Origin: Elysia chlorotica
Taxonomy: Eukaryota > Mollusca > Gastropoda > Plakobranchidae
Assembly: GCA_003991915.1 (NCBI GenBank)
Contig: RQTK01000325.1
Span: 221,942-285,941 of the forward strand
Direction of reading: 5' to 3'
Length of the DNA stretch: 64,000 bases
The notes below the pieces were generated by a model that saw nothing but the letters and a program-made list of their open reading frames with translations, was not told the origin of the DNA and did not search any database. Made by a program: the position numbers and the translations under genes. Position 1 is the stretch's first letter, and each line of letters opens with the position of its first letter. Shown piece by piece: positions 34,540 to 47,200 of this stretch.

Positions 34540-37500
34540 GTTATTATTATTATTGTTATTGTCATTATTATGATTGTCATCATTATTGTTATTACTATTA
34601 GTAGTAGTAGCCACAGAAGTAGTAGTATAATCATAATTATTACTACTGTATTACTCTTAATGTTATTGCTGTATGCATTCCCCAGTGAGATGACCATGTC
34701 CCAGCCTAGCTACCCTCACCCTGGACTGACCTCGGCCCCCCAGCCCATGCTCATACACGGACGGCCAGCTCTGTACAAGCCCACAGTCCCACCACCCATG
34801 TTGACGGTTAGTTGACCCATATCTCAGAGATAAACCATTTGAACATCAGCACTATTAATGCTTTTGTTACATCAGTATCTATCTCATAATAAAGATGAAA
34901 TACAAATGTGTCAATTTGAATTTAATTTAGTGAAGAAAAACAAAAAATATTACCCTTCACATCTCTCTGTCTATGCATTTCACTATCATTTCAATCCTTT
35001 TTTTTTTTTTCTCTCTACCAATCAGTCCCATAACTTTTCTCTCTGTGTAGCTCTCGCTCTCTTTTCGTTTATTGTCTCCAATTGTAACAGATCTTTATCA
35101 ATTTAACTATCTCAATGTTTTTGTTTCAGGGAATTAAACGACAGAGAAGCCCGACGCCGCCCCCCTCGTCAGTGTCCACCTCCGTGTACTCGACATACGG
35201 TCACAGCGAGCCCAAGTACCTCCACACATCGGAGAGCAAGTACGTTCAGCACGCCCGCGGGGGAGGGGGAGGCGCAGGAGACGTCGCCAAATACTCGTCT
35301 CACGCTGAGGCGGCAGCAAAGTTCTCGGCGCACCCGGACTCAAAGTATCTGAGCTCTGCGTATCAGGCCGGAGGAAAAGTCGGGGCTGGGGGAAGTGGGA
35401 GTCACCTGTATGCAGCTCAGCACCCGCCCCAGCCCTCGGACTTCAGTAAGTTTGGTGCATGTCTAAAGTCAATGATGCCAATTTTATGTGAAGTTACTAA
35501 ATGTCCGTAAAAATTAATGTGTTGATCAATATGCTACTCTGCTATACGCAAAAACTTTCAGTAAAAATATATTGACAGAGTTATCATCACAGGAAACTGG
35601 GGACCATTTGTATGCTGATCAACATGGTTATATCTATTAGAACTTTTATGTTCTTTTGATAGTGTACGGTAGGAAACATCGGGGCCGGGACAGGTTGGGG
35701 TCCCCCCTGTGTGTGACCCAGCAATCACCTCAGCCCAGACTTCAATAAGTTTTAAGTCCCTGATTCCCCTCCAAACCCACATATTAATATACCTCAAGGT
35801 CCCTGTTGCACTGACTTGTGTTAATACATGTTTGTACATGACCAAAGTCCACGTTATCAATGTGATCTATATAGTGCTGCTGTTGGACGTTAAAACCAAC
35901 CCAACCCAATCAATGTGATCCCTCGGTCCACAGAGAGCTCAGTGTTTCAGCCCAGTAGCTCAGCCCACCTGTATGGAGCTAGCCAGGCGGCCGCGATCCA
36001 GCAACAGGTGGCAGCAGTAGCGGCTGCCGCGGGGTCCTATTCCAGCAGCCAATCAGGGGCCGGCAAGTATCCTGGGCCGGGCCAATCAGCGTTCACCTCG
36101 TACCAGAGCCAGTTTGCCCAGTCCCACCCGCAGAAGGCTCTGGCGGAGCAGTTCTCGGCAGCCTACCCGATACAGCGCATGCAGCAGCCCGGTGAGTTGG
36201 CGCCTTTCACGCGCAGGTCGGTGACTCGGTGTCAGTAGAATGTGATTGGCTGAGACAGGAGTCCATGTCTCGTGTGTGGCAGCCCATAAAATTATCAGAC
36301 CTTGTCTTGTACCCCTTCACAATATAGCGTATATAGAGCTGATGTTGGACGTTAAGCAACCAACTCATTAACTTGTAGAAACAGGAATGAGATTTTATTA
36401 AGAGGTGATTGTTTCTCTTTCCACATTGTGTGCGCAGGCGTTGTAGAAACAGGAATGAGATTTTATTAAGAGATGATTTTTTTCTCTTTCCACATTGTGT
36501 GTGCAGGCGTTGTAGAAACAGGAATGAGATTTTATTAAGAGGTGATCTTTTCTCTTTCCACATTGTGTGCGCAGGCGTTGTGAGTAGAAACAGGAATGAG
36601 ATTTTATTAAGAGGTGATCTTTTCTCTTTCCACATTGTGTGCGCAGGCGTTGTAGAAACAGGAATGAGATTTTATTAAGAGGTGATTGTTTCTCTTTCCA
36701 CATTGTGTGCGCAGGCGTTGTAGAAACAGGAATGAGATTTTATTAAGAGATGATTTTTTTCTCTTTCCACATTGTGTGTGCAGGCGTTGTAGAAACAGGA
36801 ATGAGATTTTATTAAGAGGTGATCTTTTCTCTTTCCACATTGTGTGCGCAGGCGTTGTAGAAACAGGAATGAGATTTTATTAAGAGATGATTGTTTCTCT
36901 TTCCACATTGTGTGCGCAGGCGTTGTAGAAACAGGAATGAGATTTTATTAAGAGATGATTTTTTTCTCTTTCCACATTGTGTGCGCAGGCTATCACGCGA
37001 GTCTACAGCTCCAGCAAAGCCTGGATCACGCAGGCCAGAAGCAGGGGGCCTTCGACGACAAGTACAAACACAGTCAGGTACGTATTGCCATGTTGCAGTC
37101 AAGTTACTGATTGTGCGCCTTATATGTGGACGGTGTCAGTTCAATCCTTGCTCTGGCCCACCATCTTGTTTTCATCCAGGTTGGCTGTCAGTAGAAGGGA
37201 ATTGTCCAAGTTCTGAGTAATCCGCTCTCCTCCAGTCATTTTGGCTTATATATAGGACTTTGTTTTTTTAGTTAACTGTCAAAGAAGACCAAGAAATCTA
37301 CTGTGTAAAATCTGGGGGCAGTATAAGACAACACTTTGAACTCCCATACATAAAAAAATGTTCATCCGTGTGATCTTTTTATTTGCAGTATTTAATTTTA
37401 TGATGCTTAAAAATCCCCCCCAAAAACCATTATATATAGATCTAGTTAAAAAATGCTATTATGGTAATAATGAGAACATTTCAAACAAATCTCGGATATA

Positions 37501-39899
37501 ATTGAGGTTTGGCCAGCTTCGTAAGATTGGAACTTGCACAATTGATGAATCTGTTTTGTCCACAGGGTCAGATCCGAGGCCTGGTTCCGCCACAACAGCC
37601 GGCCCTGATGTCTCAAGCTCTACAGCTGCAGCAGCAACAGGCAAAGGTACGCACTTATCGTGTTTGATGTTGGTGATGGCGGTGTTGATCATTTTGTGGC
37701 TGTCAGTGGTGCACACGTTGTTGATTTAGATGGTGGTGGAAGAGAAACAACCTGGTGCAAGTGGTGAAGCGTAGGTGTCCCAGAGGGAGATCCCTGGTTA
37801 ACAAAATCCTTGTTGTATCTTCCATTTTACAACTTTCATGGGTTGAAATAACCCCTGGTATGTTATCCTTACTCTTCTGTACCCTACAAAAATGCTTGTT
37901 TAATCTGCTATTTTAGATTTTTACAACTGTCATTTTATAATACTCATGGACTGAAAGAACTGCTGGTATTTTATGGTCCCCCCTCCACAGAATGCTGGGG
38001 CGTTTGTGACAGGCTACCCCGCTCGAAGCCAACCTGGGCCCCCAACCTCCTATCCTTCCTCAACAAGCTCAGTAAGTATATTATGTACCAGTTAGAAAAA
38101 TTTATTTTTCTGATTTTGTCCCGTACTAGTTAGGTTGGTGTCAATGTGAACGGTTGAGACAGGAGTTTAGTTTTCTCCGTCCCGTCTCTGGTGGCAGTAT
38201 GTAAAATTGTCAGATGTTAGTTTTGGGGCCTGTCCACAATATAGTCAGTATAGTGTCTAAACAGTCTTAACAGACAACAATATAGACCTATAATATATAA
38301 TGCTGCTGAGGGTGCAAAATGGCTAATCTCACTTTGTATTATTTGTCAGATGTTAGTTTTGGGCCCTGTCCACAATATAGTCAGTATAGTGTCTAACCAG
38401 TCTTAACAGACAACAATATAGACCTATAATATATAATGCCGCTGAGGGTGCAAAATGGCTACTCACTTTGTATTATTTGTCAGATGTTAGTTTTGGGCCC
38501 TGTCCACAATATAGTCAGTATAGTGTCTAACCAGTCTTAACAGACAACAATATAGACCTATAATATATAATGCCGCTGAGGGTGCAAAATGGCTAATCTC
38601 ACTTTGTATTATTTGTCAGATGTTAGTTTTGGGACCTGTCCACAATATAGTCAGTATAGTGTCTAACCAGTCTTAACAGACAACAATATAGACCTATAAT
38701 ATATAATGCCGCTGAGGGTGCAAAATGGCTAATCTCACTTTGTATTATTTGTCAGATGTTAGTTTTGGGCCCTGTCCACAATATAGTCAGTATAGTGTCT
38801 AACCAGTCTTAACAGACAACAATATAGACCTATATTTATGGTCCCCCCTCCACAGAATGCTGGGGCGTTTGTGACAGGCTACCCCGCTCGAAGCCAACCT
38901 GGGCCCCCAACCTCCTATCCTTCCTCAACGAGCTCAGTAAGTGTATTATGTACCAGTTTGGATTTTGTCCCGTACTAGTTAGGTTGGTGTCAATGTGAAC
39001 GGTTGAGACAGGAGTTTAGTTTTCTCCGTCCCGTCTCTGGTGGCAGTATGTAAAATTGTCAGATGTTAGTTTTGGGGCCTGTCCACAATATAGTCAGTAT
39101 AGTGTCTAAACAGTCTTAACAGACAACAATATAGACCTATAATATATAATGCTGCTGAGGGTGCAAAATGGCTAATATCACTTTGTATTGTTTGCTTGTT
39201 TTTTGAGATACTATAATATAAAGAAAAAGAATGATGTATACAGTTATTGTTAGTACTTGTAAGTCATCACGTCAGTTGAATAATGACATACATGTATATC
39301 GTTTCTAAAGTACTGAAGATTTAGTGTTGCGGAAATGACATTATAAAACTGATAAAATCAATGTATTATTTTTAGTTTTGACTTTACCATGAGATGGACA
39401 TGATATGCTTATGTGAAAATATCGTAAATATCTTTGAGATAACTCATCCTGCTAGCCCAGTAAATGCAGGCGCATAATCTTATGTAGAGAGTACATAGTG
39501 TTGTAATGGGGGCACAGTGGTCAAAGGGTAGAGCATGCAGCCTATCATCGAAAGGTTTTGGATTTTGATGGTCATGATAGAAGATGCATTACTTTCTTGA
39601 AGATTTTTTTTTTTTCTGTTGGTACTTTTCATGTAATTATCTCTGTTTACCGGGCTAATATTAAGAATTTCAGTTTTAAAGGTGGAATTATGAGTAAAAA
39701 ATTTAATGAAGTAAAAACCAACAGAAATGTCAACAAAATTTTCTGATGGCGTATAAATATAATTGTGGACTGTGACCTAACTGCACTGCGCCTGCCATGA
39801 CCTTGCTTCCTTGTTCCACAGAGCACCTACTCAAACCCCAACAGTGTTCAACAGGGCCGCCCAGACTTCGGCAGCCAGCCGCACGGACGCTACTACTGA
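32595..39899 (+). CDS. GPS2: G protein pathway suppressor 2 (10 exons plus a duplicated exon)
   Basis: GPS2 is a nuclear and cytoplasmic subunit of the NCoR/SMRT-HDAC3-TBL1 co-repressor complex and a regulator of JNK signalling and Ubc13. Coding exons: 32595-32688, 33312-33418, 34342-34466, 34686-34806, 35130-35445, 35934-36191, 36989-37077, 37566-37646, 37991-38071, 38856-38936 (near-identical duplicate), 39822-39899. All are GT-AG with compatible phases. The protein is 449 aa without the duplicate exon and 476 aa with it, longer than the 327 aa human protein. The N-terminus MPSFLERPKMTRAMYESLKR is diagnostic. It is followed by a Glu/Lys-rich coiled coil (to about residue 108) that in the family binds NCoR/SMRT and TBL1. 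The rest is Ser/Pro/Gln/Ala-rich and low complexity. The ATG at 32595 was chosen by homology: the frame is open a little upstream, but the conserved protein starts MP. Confidence 0.93.
33895..34105 (+). mobile_element. tRNA-derived SINE, GPS2 intron 2
   Basis: A box B-like ctggttcggtc is followed by the family body words gattggatctgtttcagtg, gagacagaagtcgtgc and tctctgtgtggcagcagtta. It has the same orientation as GPS2. Confidence 0.6.
34477..34600. repeat. (ATT)n microsatellite filling GPS2 intron 3
   Basis: Intron 3 (34467-34685) is only 219 bp and more than half is att units with interruptions. Confidence 0.9.
35865..35918 (+). mobile_element. SINE 3' terminus ending 15 bp before GPS2 exon 6
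   Basis: It contains ctatatagtgctgctgttgg, then acgttaaaaccaacccaacc, the conserved SINE 3' end and tail in sense orientation. The GPS2 exon 6 acceptor follows at 35932-35933. Confidence 0.7.
36228..36365 (+). mobile_element. SINE body and 3' end, GPS2 intron 6
   Basis: The family words gctgagacaggagtccatgt, cagcccataaaattatcag and gatgttggacgttaagcaac are present in order, ending in an accaact tail. Confidence 0.7.
36370..36988 (+). repeat. 68-72-bp tandem repeat of the GPS2 exon 7 splice acceptor, nine copies
   Basis: The unit runs gtagaaacaggaatgagatt, ttattaagaggtgat, tttctctttccacattgtgt, gcgcaggcgtt. AG dinucleotides in the same context end at 36437, 36506, 36574, 36646, 36714, 36783, 36851 and 36919. 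The ninth at 36988 is the real acceptor of exon 7. The pyrimidine tract is preserved in every unit. Confidence 0.92.
37971..39200 (+). repeat. Tandem duplication of GPS2 exon 9 with intronic flank (offset 865 bp)
   Basis: The exon and flanks at about 37971-38340 recur at about 38836-39200, including the SINE-derived part. The two 81-bp exons differ at a single base (ACA against ACG, both Thr). Between them the SINE 3' part is amplified. Confidence 0.92.
38130..38840 (+). mobile_element. SINE whose 3' half is tandemly amplified (about 136-bp unit)
   Basis: The SINE body (aggttggtgtcaatgtgaac, ggttgagacaggagtttag) is followed by about five repeats of gtcagatgttagttttgg, cctgtccacaatatagtcag and tatagtgtctaa plus flanking sequence. 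Repeat starts lie near 38209, 38347, 38481, 38617 and 38753. Confidence 0.8.
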
Positions 39900-40369
39900 G
39901 GTGTCCTCCTCTCTAAACATTAAGACTCTCAATATAGACAGACAGACACAGACACTCATGTGATGTGCACAGTAAACCCGTTGTCCTTGGTGTCACACTA
40001 GTCTGGCTGTTGTGCTACTTTGTTACAGATGATTTGGAAAACACTCAAAGGGAATAAGAGTTTAAAAAAAGGCTTTATAAGAGTTTACAATTACAATTGG
40101 AGTGGTCTCCCTTGACTAGGGTGTAGCAGATTGTAATTGCCAGCATTGTTTGACAGGAGGCTAAAGCTTATTTTTAATGACCTAACTTTTTGCCCATCTT
40201 TTAACACTATTCTTACAACAGCCAGTGCTCCCAATGTTGAAAGACTATATTTGAACAGCCCTTGCTAGTTTTCATACAGTTGCAGAAATAACAAAAGGCA
40301 GAGAACAATGTTATAAACTATGGCTTTACATGAGCTCTTTCTGAGACATGAAATAATTATCTCAGTTTT

Positions 40370-40372
<3 letters not shown>

Positions 40373-40434
<62 letters not shown>

Positions 40435-40446
40435 GAGAGAGAAAGA
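40373..40446. repeat. (GA)n tract in the GPS2 3' UTR
   Basis: About 70 bp of ga units with one interruption. Confidence 0.95.
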
Positions 40447-40593
40447 AACGCATCCTATTCTGTGTTCAAACCTTTTAAAGGTATCATTGATTTGCATTGC
40501 ATTGTACATAGGGTTATTGTAAAAATGTGCACTTTACCCAAAACTTGTGGGTGCACTATTTTAAGGATGAATATAAATTACTGGTATGTTCCT

Positions 40594-40702
40594 AATAAAT
40601 CTTGAGTACAAGGAAAATGGCTATTGTTAAATGTACACTTTGTTAAAATGTAAACATATTGTTGCTGGACCATTGGTGTGATGCGTTGTTGTAATGAATA
40701 AA
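40594..40702 (+). terminator. GPS2: GPS2 polyadenylation signals
   Basis: AATAAA occurs at 40594-40599 and 40697-40702, 0.7-0.8 kb after the stop. A (GA)n tract lies within the UTR at 40373-40442. The convergent AATF stop is at 41247, so the two 3' UTRs are close or overlap. Confidence 0.6.
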
Positions 40703-41246
40703 TTTGTGTGTGTAATCAAACATGCTTTTAGGAATTATTTATGTGTTTCGACGTTCAATTGCATTGTGTGTTTGGTTTTTTTTTCTTGCCTGATATGAAG
40801 GCTTAAGGTTGAAAGCTTACAAGTTTTGTATTATTCATTATATTTTTCATAATGCATTGCAAACTCTGGTCTGGTAATATATATTCACTATACCGCATAC
40901 TAGTATCCGGTGCCAAATGTGACAGTGTATTATACTTATAGATCAGGCAGTCTCACTTTGGATGGATGTCAGGAGTTGCGAAGTTCGGATCTCATGTACA
41001 TAGCATTCTTCAGAATACTTAGGAAGTTTTAACCTCTTTGAAATTCCAAAAATACTTTAATATTAAGAACATACATGTAATAATGAACTTTACAGATACA
41101 CAAGGATGAAAATGATTCTGAAAATTCTTTTTACATTATGAAACTCACAGTGAACAATCAACATATCAAACAAATACTGATCATTTGGGGATTTTTCAAA
41201 AGATTCTTTATATATCTATTTAAATATAATTGTTGATGATAGTCAT

Positions 41247-44200
41247 TTAAATGCCTAAAACAAAAGCGGAGTCTTGGGTTTGTCTTTTTCCCACAATGCC
41301 AGACGGTCTCTCTCCATTGCTCTGAGTTTGAGAATTAGCGCCTCCAAACATGGCCTTGAATAAGTCATCCCTGGTGGAAAAAAAAAAGAATATAAAAATT
41401 ATCTCTTCCAGTGCTGGGATAAAAAACTTCAATGTAATTTAATTTTGAGAAATCTGGTCTGAATATTGTTGTTGAGCCTTTTGGTTAATAGTGACCTTAG
41501 TGTGGGTGTTTACTAGATATAAGTGAAGCAGAGTCATGAAACATAAGTTCAAAATAATTGAAGATTCTGTACTAAGGAAATAAAAATACAGTCAAGTTTG
41601 TAAGTTGAGAAGAAAATTAACAGAAATGTTATCGTTTCGTGATCCCTATCAATGAAACTAGACACTAATACACTAATGAAAGTAACCCTCGCTAAATCAT
41701 TTCCATTCACTGCACGCTAAATCATTTCCGTTCACTGCAATATTATCAAGAGACGAGAATGGCCATAATCTTGGCTAATCAGACCCAGAGGGTAAAGATA
41801 TCACATGATTCAAGGTCTATACCTGGTGTGCACACAACTTGAGGTATTTTTGATAATTTATTAAACATCAAAGCTCTGATATTTTATCATTCCTATAAAG
41901 TGTGCAGATTGATGCCAAGGTGTGCTGGTGCAATCACGACCAAAGCGCTCAGCGTGCGAGTGGCGTGATGGGGAAAGGTTTTAAGTTTAACTGAGACAGA
42001 AGGTAGCGAGTCTACACATGGGCCGTGCTTACTTCTGCTCATCAGACCAGAGGGACTTGTCGTACGGCGTCATGTAGTTCCTCAGCTTCTCCTTCACGTT
42101 GTACCTGGAGAGAACGGCAGAAAATTTAAGGACATGAGAAACATTTCATCCAATGATCTCAAACTTTATCAGGGGTACTAGAATTAAAAGTTGAGAAGAA
42201 AGGTTTTGAGTTACGTAGAGGTCAAATTAAATAAATTTCTACTTAAATGTTGCGGCCTTTTGATTTCCTAATGTAAATTTTCAGAAAACTAGGCTATACC
42301 ACAGATGGGTCCAAAGAATAATATTGGAAAATTTACAAGAGAGGCAATACGAGGACTTCTGTCTCAGCAAGTCAAATAATAAACCGACACCAATCCAACC
42401 TGTACGGTTCCTTGACACATGAAACAGGTACACACGTTCATATTGTGGAGTTTATTTTCAGCACTATTTTCATTCAGTGTTGGTAAACCTTGTAGCTACG
42501 CAATGGGTCCTCACCTGATCTTCCGTCCCTTGCTGGCTTTGGTGTCGACCTTCTGTTTCTGTTTGTTCCGCAGCCTCTGAATCTCCAGCCATTGTCTGCA
42601 CAGACAGATATGAAAGTAAAGAAAAAGTGAAGTTATCAATGATATCTCCCTCCTGGACATCTACTGTGAATATTTGCTTTATCTTTATCATATGCATTGA
42701 ATAACACCATTGAGGAGTAAAGTACCAATAGTTTACATGTACACACACCTACACACAGATAGACAGACAAACATGAGAAAAAGTGGGTGAATTTCACAAA
42801 ATGCAACAAAATTCGATTTTTCCAGGTGAGAATTATTTTAATCATACTTGACACTAATAAAAGCAAATTTAAGCGGCAAATCAATGCAAACAAAATGTTT
42901 TGAAGTATATAATTAGTATGACGAGAACATAGGAAACAAGCAAAGGCACAGAAAAAGTTGGTGTCTTAAAATCTGACGTCAGCCACTAGGCTATATCACA
43001 AACAGGATCCCAGAACCGGTTACATTATAATAACACTAACCTAACCTGTAGGGAAAAAATGCAGCGGTCAAAGCAGAGCCTAAGCCCCGACCCTCTGCTT
43101 TGAAAGTTGGCGCTCTAACCACTGTCCAACTAAGACGTTTATAACAAATATGACAAAAATCTATGAAATGACCAATTAATGAATAAATAAATAATGCTAA
43201 CTGGATCATTATGTTTTCTTAACTGAACCTCTCGCTTACAACAGCATAGCATATTGAATCACAAACCCCATGAAACATACTCACTGAACTTTGACATGCC
43301 AATTTTGTTTTAAATGCAAATCCTTAACTTTACGGAAAATTGGCATCACTTAACATGTAACGAGTGGCACCACATTTGGTAGGTGGCATTTAAGAGGTTT
43401 GATCTGCGGTTTTGGTTAAAAATTAAAGATAACCGCATGATATGGTTCTCTTTGTAAGGATGAAGCGTCTTAACAAAAACTGTAGAGATTAGGAGCCCAG
43501 TTATAAAATAGAAAAAAAATATTAGGACTTATGACCTAGTCATAAATTTGTTACAGTTCCAACTCTGGTAGTGTTTTTCTCTCAAACGCAAATGTTGTAA
43601 CCTTTTTGATGTCCTCCTGCAACACGACAAACTCACTTGCTGGCAGTGACGGGATCCGTCTCCTCGCTCTGCTTCATCTCTATCAGGTCTCGCAGGCACA
43701 CGTGGTAGAAGTCGTTGTCATCCACAATCTCTGGATCCACAACTATCTCGGAGCGGGTTCTCTGCTTCAGTTTGAGCTACAGGTGATAAAACGACAGATT
43801 CGACTTACGGACAAACAGCAGGCAGGTGTTGAACACCTGTACTAAGATCAAGAGTGGCTACGACAACAAAAATCCTGAACTGAAACACCCCTGATTAGGT
43901 CCTGCTTGTTTGTTTTGTTGCTTAACGTCTAACGTCATCACTATTTAGGCTATATTGTGGACCTTTGTTGTCATCTAATATTGCAATCAATACTGGCAAA
44001 AGTGGCATGATAAAATATATAAACTGTGAAACAATTATCAAAAACAATTAAAATGAACAATTTCAGACCACTAACCTCAACATCATCGTCATCGTCCTCA
44101 ATAACAACATCATCAGAGTTATCTTTCTTGCTCTTGTCCTGCGGTTTCCCCAGGATGCGATAGTCTGACCTCATCTGGTGGATCCGTCTCTCCAGGCGAT

Positions 44201-47200
44201 CCCTGTTGACTAGAACCTGCAGACAAAAGCAAACAGTCACAACAATTATAGCGATACCATCAGAGTTCTATCCCACAATGAGTAGCCCTCAGATATATAT
44301 GCCATGATTTTGACATTAGCAAATCAATTGAATGTGTTTATTAGATCAGTATCTATCTTCTGGTGACATTAAGAATTTGAAAGCATCAATTTGTTTTTAA
44401 TTAATAAAAACCACAGCAGCATTTTGTACTGCTAACACAAGTATGACCAAATTTTTTTTTATTTTTTCTCTCCACAGTACATTGTTTTCTTATGTTGACA
44501 ACAATTAAAACTGTTTTTTTCAAATAGTTTTATAAATGTTCAAGGGGAAAAAAAAAGGAAAACTAAGAGATCAGTTCGTAGGTATCTCCATCCTCTCCAC
44601 AAAATAATGAAAAGTCAATCTGGCATACTGAGGTAAATACTACAATTAAGATGCTTACAGTAAAAGAAACCAAACAAAACCCAACTCATGTGATTGATCT
44701 ACACTTGTGTACCTGCTCGATCTGTTTAAGGACAGACATTTCAAATGCTGCAAAGTTTTTAGATTTAATTTTTCCGTGTGCCAGTCTTGTCTTCTCGTCC
44801 CATTTGGAGAGCGTATCATTCCTGTCAATTCAAAATATTCATGTTTTTTTTTATTTTTCTTACAAACATCACGATATATACAAATACCAAAATCCTTTCT
44901 AAAAAATTGAAATAGTTTGTTTTGTGATTAGAAGTGGAGATAAAGATTCTAAATAAATTAATTCGAAATATAAAAAATTCATAAGACTGAGATTTTTTTT
45001 TATTAAAACGGATATATATGTATATATATATATATATACCCAGGATCTTAAGGCCGCCTAAGAGTCACAGGCGAAAGAACTGGAACACGCCACAGAGATC
45101 AGTTAAGTAAGTCATGTATACTTATAAGAAGAGTGTGTTACAAATTTACATGTCATACTTTGTGTAACTATGCATATATCTATAGAGTCAAGTCAAACAT
45201 GTACTAACCTTTGGAACAAATATGTTATCTATTTTTTTTTTTAACACTTTGATATTACAAGTAACTCACCTGAAACTTTGGAAATCTGCAGTAACTCACC
45301 TGAAACTCTGGAAATCTGCAGTAACTCACCTGAAACTCTGGAAACCTGCAGTAACTCACCTGAAACTCTGGAAATCTGCAGTAACTCACCTGAAACTCTG
45401 GAAACCTGCAGTAACTCACCTGAAACTCTGGAAACCTGCAGTAACTCACCTGAAACTCTGGAAACCTGCAGTAACTCACCTGAAACTCTGGAAACCTGCA
45501 GTAACTCACCTGAAACTCTGGAAATCTGCAGTAACTCACCTGAAACTCTGGAAACCTGCAGTAACTCACCTGAAACTCTGGAAATCTGCAGTAACTCACC
45601 TGAAACTCTGGAAATCTGCAGTAACTCACCTGAAACTCTGGAAACCTGCAGTAACTCACCTGAAACTCTGGAAACCTGCAGTAACTCACCTGAAACTCTG
45701 CAGTAACTCACCTGAAACTCTGCAGTAACTCACATGAAACTCTGCAGTAACTCACCTGAAACTCTGGAAACCTGCAGTAACTCACCTGAAACTCTGGAAA
45801 CCTGCGTGCCTCTTTGCCAGCGTCTCCTCGACGGTGTCAGCGCTCAGCTTCCGCTTCAGCCGCGCTCGGTGAGAACCGTCTTCCGTATGGCGCCGTTCCG
45901 ATCCTTGAGACGCGACTTTATCTTCTTCATTTTCATCACTGCCCATATCTTCATCATCATCATCATCACTGGCCTCAATATCAGAGGCAGCAGTGCCATT
46001 TGATACAGATTTTTCTTTGCCATTCTGCTTTGTACTTGTCGGCTGGTCGTCCTCTCCTTCTTCTCCCTCAGACTCACTCGTGATTTCCTCATCATCTGAC
46101 TCGCCCATTAATGTTTCATTTCTGAAAAAGTTGAAAGGAAAATGATTCAGTAAAGCATGTTGCTCTTGATTTAAATTTCTTTTTTGAAAGAAAGTTGATC
46201 CTTGATCTAGGTTGCTAAACCCATTTTTTTTTTTTCAGTACATAGAGAGAGCTAAAGGTACTAATAAAGAGCTTTGATGAAGTAAAATCAATTTTGCAAA
46301 AAAATTTAAAAAAATATATGTTCTACCCTCAATATGCCAATCTTTTGATTTTTTTAGTTATACTTATCAAATTATGACTAGATGCATAAACATATCTGAT
46401 ATAACTCTCCACAAGCAAAGAAACACAACATATTACCAGGCAATACATCAATCTAGAAAAATAAACAAGAGTCAATAAACGATGGAAATTATTTATTCTA
46501 TTTTTAGAAGAAAAAAAACAGGACTTCTACAAAGAACATAGTATCCAATATCATACCACTATATTATATTTTTATTACTGAAAATCCGCAAATTAACAGA
46601 AAATTTGCATCACTGAAGCACTGAATAAATAATTTCACCTGTTATCTTTGGCTGCAGATTCATTGGACAGAGCTGCCTGCAGATCCAACATGGCCGAGAC
46701 GACCTTCCTCACAGAGCTATGCACTGGATCGCACACAGAGAAAAGCAGAGTGAAATAGACACACCAAATTGTCTAACAGTCTTGATTGAGCCCAAGCCAA
46801 TTTTCAATTAAAACAAAAATCTTAACGTCAATATTTTAATATTCTGAAAGTTTGCAAAGGAACAAAATATATTAACAAATTGTATTTAACAACTGCAATG
46901 ATAAAAGATGAAAAAAAAACTTTCACGAGAAGCACAGTCATTGTATCACTTTAATTCACAAATTAATGTAAAGCAACCTGGGTGCAATCAACACAAATGT
47001 GAAGTTTTACCTTTGGACTGAATTATAATGACTTAAAAAGATTCAACGCACTTATAGAGACTGAAAAAGTTATAACCATCATTTCTAGTCACTCAAAAAT
47101 TAAAATGGTTGATATAGAGAGTATTTTATAAGTTAACAAGAATCTAGTTCAAAATTTGCATGTGCGAACTATGTCTGAAAAACTAAGAACGCCTCACATA

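Noticed and set aside
36409..36908. Short repetitive open frames on both strands over the GPS2 intron 6 array
   Set aside because: They are translations of the acceptor repeat; their period and sequence follow the repeat unit.
45241..45728. Repetitive open frames of 140-168 residues in the AATF intron
   Set aside because: They are translations of the 30-bp donor repeat. The real gene frame has an in-frame TGA in every unit.
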